Shown: positions 17,727-27,297 of the stretch, piece by piece | Position numbering within the stretch: position 1 is the stretch's first letter | How the letters are laid out: every line of letters starts with the position of its first letter | From: JAVKDP01 sp040222185 | Lineage (GTDB): Bacteria; Bacteroidota; Rhodothermia; Balneolales; Balneolaceae | Assembly: GCA_040222185.1 (NCBI GenBank) | Contig: JAVKDP010000070.1 | Coordinates: forward strand, 1-57,111 | Direction of reading: 5' to 3' | Length of the DNA stretch: 57,111 nucleotides | Notes under the pieces: generated by a model | What the model was told of the DNA's origin: nothing | Seen by the model: only the letters and a program-made list of their open reading frames with translations | The model's database searches: none | Made by a program: the position numbers and the translations under genes

Positions 17727-17986
17727 TGTATAGGCCTCCGCTGATTTGCCTTTACATAGTTGATAAGATCAGAAATGGTTGTTTTTTCTTTTATGATGGG
17801 GATCGATAAAGTGACTTCGAAACCCTGTTCATTCATTTTGTCCTGGATACTATTCCCAAAGTCAGGAAGGTATTGATCATCAATTTCAGCAATTTGGTAT
17901 TGTTCGCAATCACCATCATAGTTCGCAATTTCACTCAAAGCTCCACAAACAATTTGCTTTACTTGGTCTCTTGTAAGCCAGGCCAT
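17723..17986 (-). CDS. small protein with faint acyl-carrier-protein-like layout
   Basis: An 87-residue protein, mostly helical. The ending KEKTTISDLINYVKANQ resembles the last helix of acyl carrier proteins. DFGNSIQD at residues 42-49 sits where ACPs carry the D-x-G-x-D-S-L phosphopantetheine site, with one residue missing and helix II shortened. This is a suggestion, not an assignment: the similarity is weak and S46 may not be modified. A G-rich Shine-Dalgarno (GGGGGA) precedes the ATG. It overlaps the start of the secreted barrel-like gene (ATGA), so a joint function is plausible. Confidence 0.65.
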   Translation of the reverse strand: MAWLTRDQVKQIVCGALSEIANYDGDCEQYQIAEIDDQYLPDFGNSIQDKMNEQGFEVTLSIPIIKEKTTISDLINYVKANQRRPIQ

Positions 17987-18031
17987 CTATCCCCCAGTAT
18001 TTTCGTTTAAAAATTTGAATCTAAATCTAAA

Positions 18032-18099
18032 AATAATCCGGTGATAATCAAGAGCAGGATACTAATAAGTGTATACTTAGCCTTACTACCCGGATTATT
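18032..18099 (-). terminator. long-loop inverted repeat downstream of the ABC/M1 gene
   Basis: AATAATCCGG (18032-18041) and CCGGATTATT (18090-18099) form a perfect 10-bp stem around a 48-base interior. On the minus strand the second arm is followed by TTTTTAG, so it may end the transcript of the gene that stops at 18185. The long loop is atypical, and an operator or a small structured RNA is possible instead. Confidence 0.4.
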
Positions 18100-18184
18100 C
18101 TATAAATTATAAGATCATAGTATAAATTTGATGAAGAACTAGAACTGCATTCTTATGCAGAATCGATGAAAAATTTAGTAAAGG

Positions 18185-21100
18185 TTATTCATCATCAGAG
18201 CTTCTTTGAGGAGGCCTTCTGTTGTCATCTGACATGGTGTCAATTAGTTTGTTGTAAGGATCAATTCCTACTGAAACAGGTTCTGAGTCAACCATGATGG
18301 TTAGTTTTGATTCAATATCTTCAAACCTGTGTTTCTGTAAATAAAGCACCGTTTCTGTTCCGTCTGAATCTACTCCAAACACTCCAACATCAATCCAGTC
18401 CTGAAGTGGAAGAGATTGCAGAGGTCTTCGTCTTCCTTCTACTTCGAGGATAAGGCTATCTCCTTCGGCATTTTTATAGATTCGTTTACCTTGTTCATCT
18501 GTTCGGTATTTTACAGTCTGGAAAGTAAGATCTACTTCATAAGATCCATCTTCAGTTTCTTTCCACGTTGCGTCTTCAACCCTGTTATCATACAAAGTGA
18601 TGGTTTCGAACATATCTGTTAGAAGATATTTCAACGAGTCGGGAGTGGCTTCATCTAAGAAGCTGAGAAACTCAAGAGATGTTGTGTAAGGAGGTTCCTG
18701 GAAGGCTACTTTATCTACATATCGGCTTATAGCAGCATTCATATTCTTCTCACCTATGTAATCGCTTAGCGCATAAAGTACCAGTGATCCTTTATTGTAA
18801 TGTATGTATTGTTGGTTCTCATTGTATAGTAGTGGTTTTTCTTTCTTGGCTTCAAAAGTTCTACCAACCAGGTACCTATCCAATGCATCCTTAAGGAAAA
18901 CACGCATTTTATTTTCTCCATATTCCTTTTCAAGAACTTTAAGAGAACTATACTCAGACATACTTTCCGACATCAGTGTAGCGCCCTGGGCACTTGCGCC
19001 AATAACCTGGTGCGCCCACCATTGGTGAGCAACCTCATGAGCCGTAATACTGAATGGGTAATCTACTCCATCTTCATTTGAATCATCTACAGATGCAATG
19101 AACCCGATGGCTTCAGAATATGGAATCGTATTAGCAAAAGACTGTGCAAACTGGCCAGCAGTTCTTGGGAACTCAATGATTCGCACTTGTTTGTGTTGAT
19201 AAGGGCTGAACTCTTCAGTGTAATAGTCCAATGATCTTTTCACTCCCTTTATCATCCGGTCAATATTGTAATCATGCCCCTTGTGATAATACACCTCGAT
19301 ATTAATGTCATTCCAGGTGTCTTTAGCCACTTCAAACTCAGCGGAGATGAATGAGTAAAAGTTTAGCATTTTGCTATCCATTTTATAATGGAAATAGCGC
19401 CTGCCATTTTCTTCCCATTCCTTTTGAAGATAACCCGGAGCAATAGCAATCTGGTTTGGTGCTGTACTTATGGTTGTTTCGAAATCAATCCAGTCAGCAT
19501 CGTATGAGATGTAGTTATTTTTTAAAGCGGTGCTGTCATGCGGTGATGCCATTCGTTCTTTTGGCGGTAAACCATACCGCTCCCTGGAATCGTCTCCAAT
19601 AAGTTCTCCCTGCATCTGGTATCCTATTCTTGGGAAAAGACTGTTATTGATAAAGGTTCCATTATTAATAATCGGGGAGTTATTCCGGAGGAGTTCATTT
19701 GGCTTATTTGAAATCTCAAAAGTGAAAGTAACCGAATCCCCAGGCTGGAGGGCCTCTGAGAGTTGGTAAATATCATAGTTCATGGTGTCGTCTTCCAGAA
19801 CCCACTCGTAAGGTTTGTCAAAATCGAATACGGTTTCGCTGCCACCATGATCAATGTGAATGGAGTCGATGGCCACCGAAGTTTTGTTTTTCAGGATGTA
19901 CGTACCTTTTGCAACAAAATCTCTGGTTTCAGGATACAGGTCCAGGTTTATAACCGAGCTCACAATCCTTGGTTGCGGTATGCCTTCGTATTTGCCGTAA
20001 TTGATCTCCCATTGAGCTTGTTGAGCCTCTCTCTCTTTTGAAGAAAGACGTTCGTATTTTATGTTATTGGTGTAGTAAATAGTGCCACCAATAGTAAAAA
20101 ATCCAATCAAAGAGAGAGTAAAAATAGTTTTTAGTATAGGTGAGAACTCATGCCGTGCATTAGCAAAACGTTGCTTTAAAGTTTCAGGTAATCCTCTTCT
20201 GAAGAAGATGATCGAGAATACATAAAGGGCAATACCCAGGCATAACCAGTAAAGTTTATAGATATAATAGATTCCCAGAGAACTTCCATATCCATTCATG
20301 TCAGAATAAGAAGTGCCTGGCCCTTGGTTATATTTATAAATGGATTGTTCAATGCCAATCAGATCCAGGAAACTGATCCCAATTGATACAAGAAGTAAGA
20401 TGAAAAATCCGAGATAATAATTCTTGAATAAAGTATGGATGAAAATTGCGAATAACCCCCAAACCAGCACACTAACAAATGTTATGGCGTATAAATCAAA
20501 GAGATATTGGCCAATTTCGAAATTGTAATAGCCATTATAAATCTGGACTCCAATTCCACTAACCATAATGATTGAAAGGAGAATGAATTGCATTTTTACC
20601 AGAGCCAGGAGCTTGGAAAGCAGGATGGTCCAGTTCGGAGTGGCAGTTACATGAACAAGCTGATCAGCTTTAGATGTTCTGCTTCTCTGAATAAGCATTC
20701 CGGCATACAAGAACGTGAGAACATTTATAAACAGGTTAAAGAATGTTCCAGGAAGCTCCAGCATTTGCCAGGTAACGGGAAGGGTACTTGTCCCATAAAT
20801 CTCACTTCCGAGTAAAATCACACTCAAGGATATAAGTAAGCCAACAAGAGAAATAATGATAAAGGCCCATCCACGGATAATGAATTTCAGGTCTGTATTG
20901 GAAAGCGACCAAGCCAGTTTTAGGTTCTGAACAAAAGAGAAGTCGAATGAGACCTTTGGTAACGAAACCGACAAAATGCTTCCAAAGTTTTTCTTGGTAA
21001 AAGCTTCTCCCTTTTTGCCGGAAAAACTAAATGAGAATGCTTGTTGGGTAAAGCTGAATAATCGATAAACGGTTCCAAAAATCAGAATCCCAAGACCAGT

Positions 21101-21850
21101 CCAGATCAGGCGATTGTAAAGGATTATAGAATCGAAAGGGAGTGGGTTTTCATTTTGCTCATACACGGTCCAGTACTCGGTATAATATTGATTGGCAAGG
21201 CTTCCATAAGGATCCAGTAATGCACCAACCATCTTATTATCTAAATCCTGAACAAAGCTTAGGGCAAAAATACGGACCAGGAAAAGTACCAGTACGGCAA
21301 TAAAACCAACGCTTACGTTTCGTGTAAAGGTGACGATCCCAAATACTATCGCGCTATAAAAGATCAGGTTTGGTATTACATAATATATGAATGGCTGTAT
21401 GTAATTCATCAGCCTGAAAGGTCCAAGTAAGTCAGGATCTGTTCCCGGAAAAATACTTCCCAACATAATACCAAAGGCTGCAGCAACTACAATAATGGTT
21501 GCGATAAGCAAAGCGCTTAAGAATTTAGCAAACAGGTATTCCCATTTCTCAAAAGGATAAGAATAGAGCACAGAATGTACCTCATGCTTATAATCCTTAT
21601 AAATGGTACCTCCAATAATGGCAGGGAGCAGGAAGTACACCAGCACGGCCATTTCATTAATGAGGCCATTAATTGCTGTAGCAGAGTTTACAATGGTAAC
21701 CGAGTTGATACTTACAGTTATGCCCTCAAAAAGCCCGGCAGCTGCCGCCATTGAAAAAAGTGATAATGCAAAAAACACACCGCAATACACATAGAACGAG
21801 GGTTTTCGCAACCAGTAGTTGAGTTCGAAAGAGAAAATAGTATAAAACAT
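18185..21850 (-). CDS. ABC transporter permease fused to M1-family zinc aminopeptidase
   Basis: A 1221-residue membrane protein. The N-terminal half (about 1-600) has around a dozen hydrophobic segments in two blocks, as in ABC-2-type permeases. The remaining ~600 residues are a periplasmic M1-like peptidase. It has the zinc motif HEVAH with H938, E939 and H942, followed by WW and the SES motif supplying the third ligand near E962. The GAMEN-like exopeptidase motif is not obvious. Such fusions are well known in Bacteroidota-type genomes but are functionally uncharacterised. The ATPase gene ends three bases upstream, giving a complete exporter plus peptidase. The charged tail ends RRPPQRSSDDE. 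Confidence 0.9.
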   Translation of the reverse strand: MFYTIFSFELNYWLRKPSFYVYCGVFFALSLFSMAAAAGLFEGITVSINSVTIVNSATAINGLINEMAVLVYFLLPAIIGGTIYKDYKHEVHSVLYSYPFEKWEYLFAKFLSALLIATIIVVAAAFGIMLGSIFPGTDPDLLGPFRLMNYIQPFIYYVIPNLIFYSAIVFGIVTFTRNVSVGFIAVLVLFLVRIFALSFVQDLDNKMVGALLDPYGSLANQYYTEYWTVYEQNENPLPFDSIILYNRLIWTGLGILIFGTVYRLFSFTQQAFSFSFSGKKGEAFTKKNFGSILSVSLPKVSFDFSFVQNLKLAWSLSNTDLKFIIRGWAFIIISLVGLLISLSVILLGSEIYGTSTLPVTWQMLELPGTFFNLFINVLTFLYAGMLIQRSRTSKADQLVHVTATPNWTILLSKLLALVKMQFILLSIIMVSGIGVQIYNGYYNFEIGQYLFDLYAITFVSVLVWGLFAIFIHTLFKNYYLGFFILLLVSIGISFLDLIGIEQSIYKYNQGPGTSYSDMNGYGSSLGIYYIYKLYWLCLGIALYVFSIIFFRRGLPETLKQRFANARHEFSPILKTIFTLSLIGFFTIGGTIYYTNNIKYERLSSKEREAQQAQWEINYGKYEGIPQPRIVSSVINLDLYPETRDFVAKGTYILKNKTSVAIDSIHIDHGGSETVFDFDKPYEWVLEDDTMNYDIYQLSEALQPGDSVTFTFEISNKPNELLRNNSPIINNGTFINNSLFPRIGYQMQGELIGDDSRERYGLPPKERMASPHDSTALKNNYISYDADWIDFETTISTAPNQIAIAPGYLQKEWEENGRRYFHYKMDSKMLNFYSFISAEFEVAKDTWNDINIEVYYHKGHDYNIDRMIKGVKRSLDYYTEEFSPYQHKQVRIIEFPRTAGQFAQSFANTIPYSEAIGFIASVDDSNEDGVDYPFSITAHEVAHQWWAHQVIGASAQGATLMSESMSEYSSLKVLEKEYGENKMRVFLKDALDRYLVGRTFEAKKEKPLLYNENQQYIHYNKGSLVLYALSDYIGEKNMNAAISRYVDKVAFQEPPYTTSLEFLSFLDEATPDSLKYLLTDMFETITLYDNRVEDATWKETEDGSYEVDLTFQTVKYRTDEQGKRIYKNAEGDSLILEVEGRRRPLQSLPLQDWIDVGVFGVDSDGTETVLYLQKHRFEDIESKLTIMVDSEPVSVGIDPYNKLIDTMSDDNRRPPQRSSDDE

Positions 21851-21853
21851 AAC

Positions 21854-22750
21854 TTATGCCTGAACGGGTGTAGCGGTTTGCCCTTCATGAAGAGTTACAA
21901 AGTAGACGTCTTCCAGTTCAGGTGTTTTGGAGTCAAAACTTTCATCAGGTTGTTCAAGGCTGTGAACACGGATATTGAGGCTATCGTCCTGGTTAAAGTT
22001 GGAGGAAATCACATTGAACTTTGACTCGTATTCTTCCAGGTCATTTCGGTCTATATTTTTCGTCCAAATCTGCCCTTTGATGGCCGTAGTAGCCCTAGTT
22101 GGAGTTTGATGACTTAAGATTCTTCCTCCATTCATAATGGCCATATCGGTACACAGCTCTTTTACATCATCTACAATATGTGTTGAAAAAATAACGATGT
22201 GATTCGTCCCTATTTCACGAAGCACATTTAAGAAACGATTTCGTTCGGCAGGATCTAACCCGGCAGTTGGTTCATCTACAATAATCAGTTTAGGATCATT
22301 TAACAGGAGTTGTGCTATACCAAATCGTTGTTTCATACCTCCTGAATAACCAGCAACACTCTTTCTTCGAACTTCGAATAGGTTAGTAACCTCCAGTGCT
22401 GCTCTGACAATTTGAGCTCGTTCAGACTTATCAGCAACACCTTTTAGTTTTGCGAAATAATCCAGAAGGTCCTCGGCACTCATTTTTGGATAAACACCGA
22501 AAGACTGAGGTAAATAACCCAGAAGCTTTCTTAAACCCATTTTGTCATCAAGAATATCCATCCCATCTAGAAAAGCAGAGCCACTATCCGGAGCCTGGAG
22601 TGTTGCAATGGTACGCATTAACGTTGATTTCCCTGCACCATTTGGCCCCAATAGCCCAAACATTCCAGAGTTAATTTCTATAGTGACGTCATCGAGGGCT
22701 TTAACTCCATTCTTATATGTTTTGGAGATGTTGGACAGTGTAAGTTTCAT
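21854..22750 (-). CDS. ABC transporter ATP-binding protein
   Basis: A 298-residue ATPase with Walker A GPNGAGKST (35-43), Q-loop near residue 82 (LPQSFG), signature YSGGM (135-139), Walker B LIIVDE (155-160) and the downstream switch His in FSTHIVDD. The C-terminal ~75 residues after the ATPase core form the extension common in ABC-2 exporters of the CcmA type. It lies three bases upstream of the permease-peptidase fusion and is surely its motor. Whether the pair exports a peptide that the M1 domain then trims, or the peptidase senses extracellular peptide, cannot be read from sequence. Confidence 0.93.
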   Translation of the reverse strand: MKLTLSNISKTYKNGVKALDDVTIEINSGMFGLLGPNGAGKSTLMRTIATLQAPDSGSAFLDGMDILDDKMGLRKLLGYLPQSFGVYPKMSAEDLLDYFAKLKGVADKSERAQIVRAALEVTNLFEVRRKSVAGYSGGMKQRFGIAQLLLNDPKLIIVDEPTAGLDPAERNRFLNVLREIGTNHIVIFSTHIVDDVKELCTDMAIMNGGRILSHQTPTRATTAIKGQIWTKNIDRNDLEEYESKFNVISSNFNQDDSLNIRVHSLEQPDESFDSKTPELEDVYFVTLHEGQTATPVQA

Positions 22751-22848
22751 AAATGAATTAGTTTTATTCTAAAAGCAAAAATCTGCCATACGATACTTCA
22801 TTAGTAGCAAAATCGCACGAATTATTACAGAAAAGTATAATTACCGGT

Positions 22849-24021
22849 CTAGAACCTAAAAGTACTTCTAAGTCCAGTTATTAAGGCATCATCAATCCCC
22901 GAAGCCTGGTTAGGATTTTGAATGTATTGAGTATCAAACTGGAAGCTGACTTGCCCTGAAACGATCAATAGATAAGTGAGCTCTACGGTCAATTCGTTTT
23001 TTGAATAATCATTTCCGTTTCGTTCTTCAGCAAGAACAAACTCATCACTATTCATAGGGGTTGAGATGGCAATACCAACTAAGTCGTTTGGACGTTTTTT
23101 GAAAAGGCCGCTATAACTAAGTCCGCCTCCTGCATAAGAATTGAACCTGCTTATATCGCGATTAGTAATTCCGACCCTGGAAAACAGGGATAAACCATTA
23201 TTCATCGAAACTTCAGCAAAAGCATAGAACCCATGGTCTGATTCAAGTTTGCCATTCCAGCCTTCTCTTTCTTCTGTATATTTCCAGCCACCAAACACCA
23301 GTCTAAAAGGTGAGTTTTCATTGACTCCTCGCTCCAGTAATGATGCTGATTCATCGTTAAATCTGGAAAGCGATAGTTCTGAAGCCAATAATGCTCCTTC
23401 CTTTTCTCGAAGGAAAACTGAAGTTCCGGTTGTATTTCCAGGGTCAGAAGGTACAGCATCAAGAACTGCAATCTTTAAAGAAACTCCTTCAAAAGGATTA
23501 ATCTTAAGTCGCGCAGAGAGAGAAGTAAGAGGGAAGATTGACGGACCTGTAACTCCGCTAAACGAAAAGTCTGGCCCAATACCATGAGAACTGTTAAGAA
23601 ATAGAGTGCCGGTATTTATAACATCGAACTCAGAATTTAAATCATATAAGCCAAATAGTAACGAGCTTTTTATTCGAGGGAGTGTTCTCTGGACAAAAGC
23701 TTCATATAGTCGCCAGGAGTTTTGAGTATCAATATTAGAGCTTTTTTGAACATCACCGACAATTTCAGTAAGGCTCCTTCCCTGGTTTCCTAATCCATAA
23801 AAGTAGAATGAAAAGTCTGTGACGCTAAAACTTACTTCAACATCAATATTGTCAAGATATCGAACCCCGGTTTCCAAGCCTCCTTCTACATTTGCAAAAA
23901 CTTCAGAAGTATAGGTGAATGAACTTTCTACATTTTTAAAGAAAGAACCTGTTTCCTGAGCCTGAATCGGAATGAATGAAAATGCAAAAAAGAGATATAG
24001 TAAATTTTTGATATGCGTCAC
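22849..24021 (-). CDS. OprB-type carbohydrate-selective porin
   Basis: A 390-residue outer-membrane protein with a Sec signal peptide (about 1-21, ending IQAQ). The family's blocks are visible: YEAFVQRTL followed by SSLLFGLYDLNSEFD, then LFLNSSHGIGPDFS, then PLTSLSARLKINP and a VLDAVPSDPGNT segment. The chain closes with the barrel-type C-terminus TFRF. OprB porins admit sugars and other small polar solutes. The start codon overlaps the stop of the secreted EEP-family enzyme by four bases (ATGA), an unusual partner that suggests uptake of the enzyme's products. Confidence 0.85.
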   Translation of the reverse strand: MTHIKNLLYLFFAFSFIPIQAQETGSFFKNVESSFTYTSEVFANVEGGLETGVRYLDNIDVEVSFSVTDFSFYFYGLGNQGRSLTEIVGDVQKSSNIDTQNSWRLYEAFVQRTLPRIKSSLLFGLYDLNSEFDVINTGTLFLNSSHGIGPDFSFSGVTGPSIFPLTSLSARLKINPFEGVSLKIAVLDAVPSDPGNTTGTSVFLREKEGALLASELSLSRFNDESASLLERGVNENSPFRLVFGGWKYTEEREGWNGKLESDHGFYAFAEVSMNNGLSLFSRVGITNRDISRFNSYAGGGLSYSGLFKKRPNDLVGIAISTPMNSDEFVLAEERNGNDYSKNELTVELTYLLIVSGQVSFQFDTQYIQNPNQASGIDDALITGLRSTFRF

Positions 24022-25757
24022 TTCAAAAGAATCATTTTTCGAACTTCGGAAACGCCCCCAACTTGTAAACGATAATAATATACCCCACTGCTTGCATTTT
24101 TTGAATCCCAGGCAACTGTATGTAGCCCGGTTGCTTTATGCTCATTTATCAAGGTTGAGATTCTGCGCCCCAAAAAATCAAAGACCTCTAAGGTTACTAT
24201 ATTAGATTCATGAATCCTAAACAGTATGCTTGTAGTGGGATTAAACGGGTTCGGGTAATTCTGGAATAGCTCAAATGAAGCCGGGAAAGTTTCATCTATC
24301 TCTGATGAAGTAAGTGATTTGAGCTGGAAATCGGTTACAAGAGGTAGATGATCAGAAGCAAAGAAAGTATCATTTTTTTCAAGTGAGTAAGCTGCTAATG
24401 AATCGGCATGCATTCCCATGGTATGAAGCGAAAAATTATTCGTCATTTCTAAAACCGAGCCTGTATATACCATATAATCCAAACGCCCGGCTCCAAAAGC
24501 AGAACCTGAATTATACCACGTAAACGTAGTAGGTAAACCAGGATTGGCAGGTTTTGAATCTTCAAATGGAGTTCCGTCCCAGTCCGGGTCAAAATCTGGG
24601 CCAGAGCTACCTTCATTAACAATATCTCCAGTTAGAAGCGTAGTCTGTTGTTGAGCAAAGCCGACCATATTCATATCGCCCATAACAATTATCGGGGTAT
24701 TTTCTTCAATATCGAAGCCCCCACCTGATTTAGAATCCCGAATAAATCCCATAAACTGATCAATTTCACTTTGACGATTTACATCATTATTACAGCAAGG
24801 GGGATGTGCAACAACGGTGAGTAGTTCTCTATCTCCCAGGTCCAAAAGGTAGGCCGCATTTCCACCTAATGCGGTTTCATTAATTACCGGGAATCGGCTA
24901 ACCATCAGGTTATCATTTCCAACGTCTCCATGATACCATTGTTCACCCTCTCCTGACGGGAGAAATTCCTCAATTAAAGCAGCTGCTTCCTGGGCACTGT
25001 TATTATAAATCTCTTCAAAGCCAATTATATCAGGGTCAATAGCCTGGAAAATCCTCTTGTAGAAATCCTTATTCGAAGGGTCAAAGATCGCATCACGCAA
25101 TACGTTATAAGACATGACCCGAAGGTCAGAAAGATTAACTTTTTTGAGGGAATAAGACTCAGGTGTGTAAGTAGCCTCAGTATCAAAACTATAGGTTAAT
25201 TTTTCGCCAGAATCAGGTACTAAGTCTCCGTTGGTTTGATGAGACCGAATAATTATATCAAAAGAATCCGACGTAAAAACTGATTCTCCACCTATAATGG
25301 CATTGCGGTCAAACACAATTTCAAAAGTATTTGAAGTTACTGTAGGAGCCGAAACCAGCCCAATGGTGTAAGAGGAAAACGAAGTTTCTTCATTAGAAAA
25401 AAACCGGCCATTTCTTTCCCAAAAATTAAAGATGAATTCATATCCGATATTTTCAAAAAGCTCACCAGTTGCTGGGTTTGAATCCGTATCAATTAACAAA
25501 GAAATAGTGTTGTTCTGTTGTAGTAAAGATTCGGTTCCTATTTCCAGGTATAAATATATAAACCGATCATCGTTCTTGATTTTTACGGTAGAAAAATCTA
25601 CATCTGTACTGAGGTTGTCTCCAGATGGGTCTTCATAAAAAGCGGGTATATTATCCCAATCCGAAAAGTCCTCATCAATAAGAATTGCTTGTGCCTCAAT
25701 TGTCCTGGATAAACAGATCAGCAGAAAAACGAAGGAAAAATATTTTAGATAGCTCAT
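24018..25757 (-). CDS. secreted endonuclease/exonuclease/phosphatase-family enzyme with C-terminal sorting domain
   Basis: A 579-residue modular secreted protein. Residues 1-22 are a signal peptide. Residues about 25-190 form a CBM9/DOMON-like beta-sandwich. Residues about 210-480 are the EEP catalytic domain: SYN (216-218), GFEE (247-249), H318 in AHPP, GDMN (360-363), D427 in RLDY and SDH (468-470). Residues about 495-579 are a sorting-type domain (QNYPNPFNPTTS, then SSGVYYYRL, ending KMILLK) that directs type IX-like secretion or surface attachment. The EEP fold includes DNases and phosphodiesterases, and the full metal site is present here, so activity is likely. The four-base overlap with the porin gene is notable. 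Confidence 0.88.
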   Translation of the reverse strand: MSYLKYFSFVFLLICLSRTIEAQAILIDEDFSDWDNIPAFYEDPSGDNLSTDVDFSTVKIKNDDRFIYLYLEIGTESLLQQNNTISLLIDTDSNPATGELFENIGYEFIFNFWERNGRFFSNEETSFSSYTIGLVSAPTVTSNTFEIVFDRNAIIGGESVFTSDSFDIIIRSHQTNGDLVPDSGEKLTYSFDTEATYTPESYSLKKVNLSDLRVMSYNVLRDAIFDPSNKDFYKRIFQAIDPDIIGFEEIYNNSAQEAAALIEEFLPSGEGEQWYHGDVGNDNLMVSRFPVINETALGGNAAYLLDLGDRELLTVVAHPPCCNNDVNRQSEIDQFMGFIRDSKSGGGFDIEENTPIIVMGDMNMVGFAQQQTTLLTGDIVNEGSSGPDFDPDWDGTPFEDSKPANPGLPTTFTWYNSGSAFGAGRLDYMVYTGSVLEMTNNFSLHTMGMHADSLAAYSLEKNDTFFASDHLPLVTDFQLKSLTSSEIDETFPASFELFQNYPNPFNPTTSILFRIHESNIVTLEVFDFLGRRISTLINEHKATGLHTVAWDSKNASSGVYYYRLQVGGVSEVRKMILLK

Positions 25758-25775
25758 TACTCTGCTTTTAAGGTG

Positions 25776-25794
25776 ATTGAATTAAATATTCAAT
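25776..25794. promoter_or_regulatory. short inverted repeat upstream of the secreted EEP-family gene
   Basis: ATTGAAT and ATTCAAT form a perfect 7-bp inverted repeat around five bases, 19 bases upstream of the ATG at 25757. The arms extend by a further pair with one mismatch. It could be an operator. No T-run follows, so a terminator for the alanine-dehydrogenase-like gene is less likely. Confidence 0.35.
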
Positions 25795-25802
25795 TAGTAC
25801 TA

Positions 25803-27197
25803 TTAAAATTTACCACAAACCATCGCTTTTTCAACTCCTGGCGCTAATTGATCTAAGCCCTGAATAAATTGATCATCACCAAGAAGAATATCAACGATCT
25901 GACTACTATACTTAATGGCTGTTTCCCTCATAAAACCCATCATAGGCCAGCCCCAAAGTGCTGAAAACAGGATGCCATCTTCTTCAAAATATGGATCAGT
26001 CAGATAAGTACACTCAATTACATTTTCTACAGCACTTCTGTTTGTTGCACTACCCCCAACAAGGTCAATAACAACAGTTCCTTTTTCCAGAAGTGTTTTT
26101 GAGTGATCTCTTGTAACTAAATAATTTATTCCCCGAAGATGGGCTGGTTGTTCTGCACCATTTACAACCAGGTCAGCATGTTCCAGGTACCCTTCAATAA
26201 CCCCAGATTTCGTCTGTACTTTTCCAAGAATTTTTATAGTGCGAACCCCTTGGTCAAAGCATTCATGAATAGCTCCCATTCCAACATTGCCGTATCCAAG
26301 AATAACTGCCGTAGCGTTTGAGGCTTCCTTTTCTTTTTTACTTTTTTCTTTTAACAAGCTAAGGCCATATCGGGCGCCGGCTCTTCCGGTTTCATGAAGA
26401 GCTTCAATCTTTCGTTTACCGAATTTTGGCGCCGGGTTTACATGGCGATAGTATTTGAGGGCTTCCCTGCCATGGTTTTCTACAAAAGGATGGACATCAT
26501 AAGTTCTTGCATCAAGGCCAGACCATTTTTTCGGTTGATTTTGACCTTCTTCAAACAAGCTGGAATCATATACGATAATGGAATTGTGGCTCAATTCACC
26601 TAGTTCCGGCAGTTTCACATCCAAAGGGTGAAGTGTTAATGAAGCAGGAGCATGGTTCATTAATCGACGGATAACACCTGACATTCTCTCACTATAGCCA
26701 ATTACATGGAATTCATCCTGGTCAACCCCAGCTCTTCGTAGATCATTTTCAATACAATTGTCGGCAGCCATTAGCCCAAGTACAAGCTCTTTAGGTAGCT
26801 TCTCAGGAGACTGAACAATGTATTCCATCGCAATTACATTGATTTTAGAATTCTCAAGCAGTTTTGCTCTTTCAGGAAAAGAACTAAAATGGGCCATACA
26901 GAATAGGGTGCAACCTGATTTCATTAAAGGGATGCTATCCATAGCAGGCCCCTTAAATTTTACTATCAAATCTTTATTCTGATACAAATCACTGTTTGAT
27001 TGAAGGTTTGCTCCCGCTGCGACATATTCATCATCACTAAAACCAACACCTTCTCCAGCTCCAAATTCAACATAGACTTCACAACCAAAACCAACCAGTT
27101 TTTTTACATCATCAGGAACTAAAGCTACTCTTTTTTCAAGTGCTCCAGGATTCTCTGGTGACTCAATTTCTTTTGCTAAACCTATAGTTCTGTACAT
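25803..27197 (-). CDS. alanine dehydrogenase/PNT-like NAD(P)-dependent dehydrogenase
   Basis: A 464-residue enzyme with an N-terminal AlaDH/PNT catalytic domain (GLAKEIESPEN, EKRVALVPDDVKKLV, EFGAGEGVGFSDDEY) and a Rossmann domain with the glycine motif GYGNVGMG. Relatives include alanine dehydrogenase, transhydrogenase alpha subunits and saccharopine dehydrogenases, so the amino-acid substrate is uncertain. It is longer than typical AlaDH (~370 residues). I start it at the ATG at 27195-27197, which has AGGAAAAG upstream. The frame is open seven codons further to a TTG at 27218, but that extension contains the Shine-Dalgarno. The gene stands alone with its own promoter region. Confidence 0.82.
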   Translation of the reverse strand: MYRTIGLAKEIESPENPGALEKRVALVPDDVKKLVGFGCEVYVEFGAGEGVGFSDDEYVAAGANLQSNSDLYQNKDLIVKFKGPAMDSIPLMKSGCTLFCMAHFSSFPERAKLLENSKINVIAMEYIVQSPEKLPKELVLGLMAADNCIENDLRRAGVDQDEFHVIGYSERMSGVIRRLMNHAPASLTLHPLDVKLPELGELSHNSIIVYDSSLFEEGQNQPKKWSGLDARTYDVHPFVENHGREALKYYRHVNPAPKFGKRKIEALHETGRAGARYGLSLLKEKSKKEKEASNATAVILGYGNVGMGAIHECFDQGVRTIKILGKVQTKSGVIEGYLEHADLVVNGAEQPAHLRGINYLVTRDHSKTLLEKGTVVIDLVGGSATNRSAVENVIECTYLTDPYFEEDGILFSALWGWPMMGFMRETAIKYSSQIVDILLGDDQFIQGLDQLAPGVEKAMVCGKF

Positions 27198-27297
27198 ATT
27201 AAAATCTTTTCCTATCAATTAATTCGCAGTTATAGAAATGCAACGCAAAGGTAACAAAATTAGAAGCATTTCGATTCACTTTCCTGCTAATCTCCTT

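Noticed and set aside
18060..18085. TGTATACTTA shared between 18069 region and 30167 region
   Set aside because: A single shared 10-mer in AT-rich intergenic DNA is expected by chance. No further copies or symmetry link the two.
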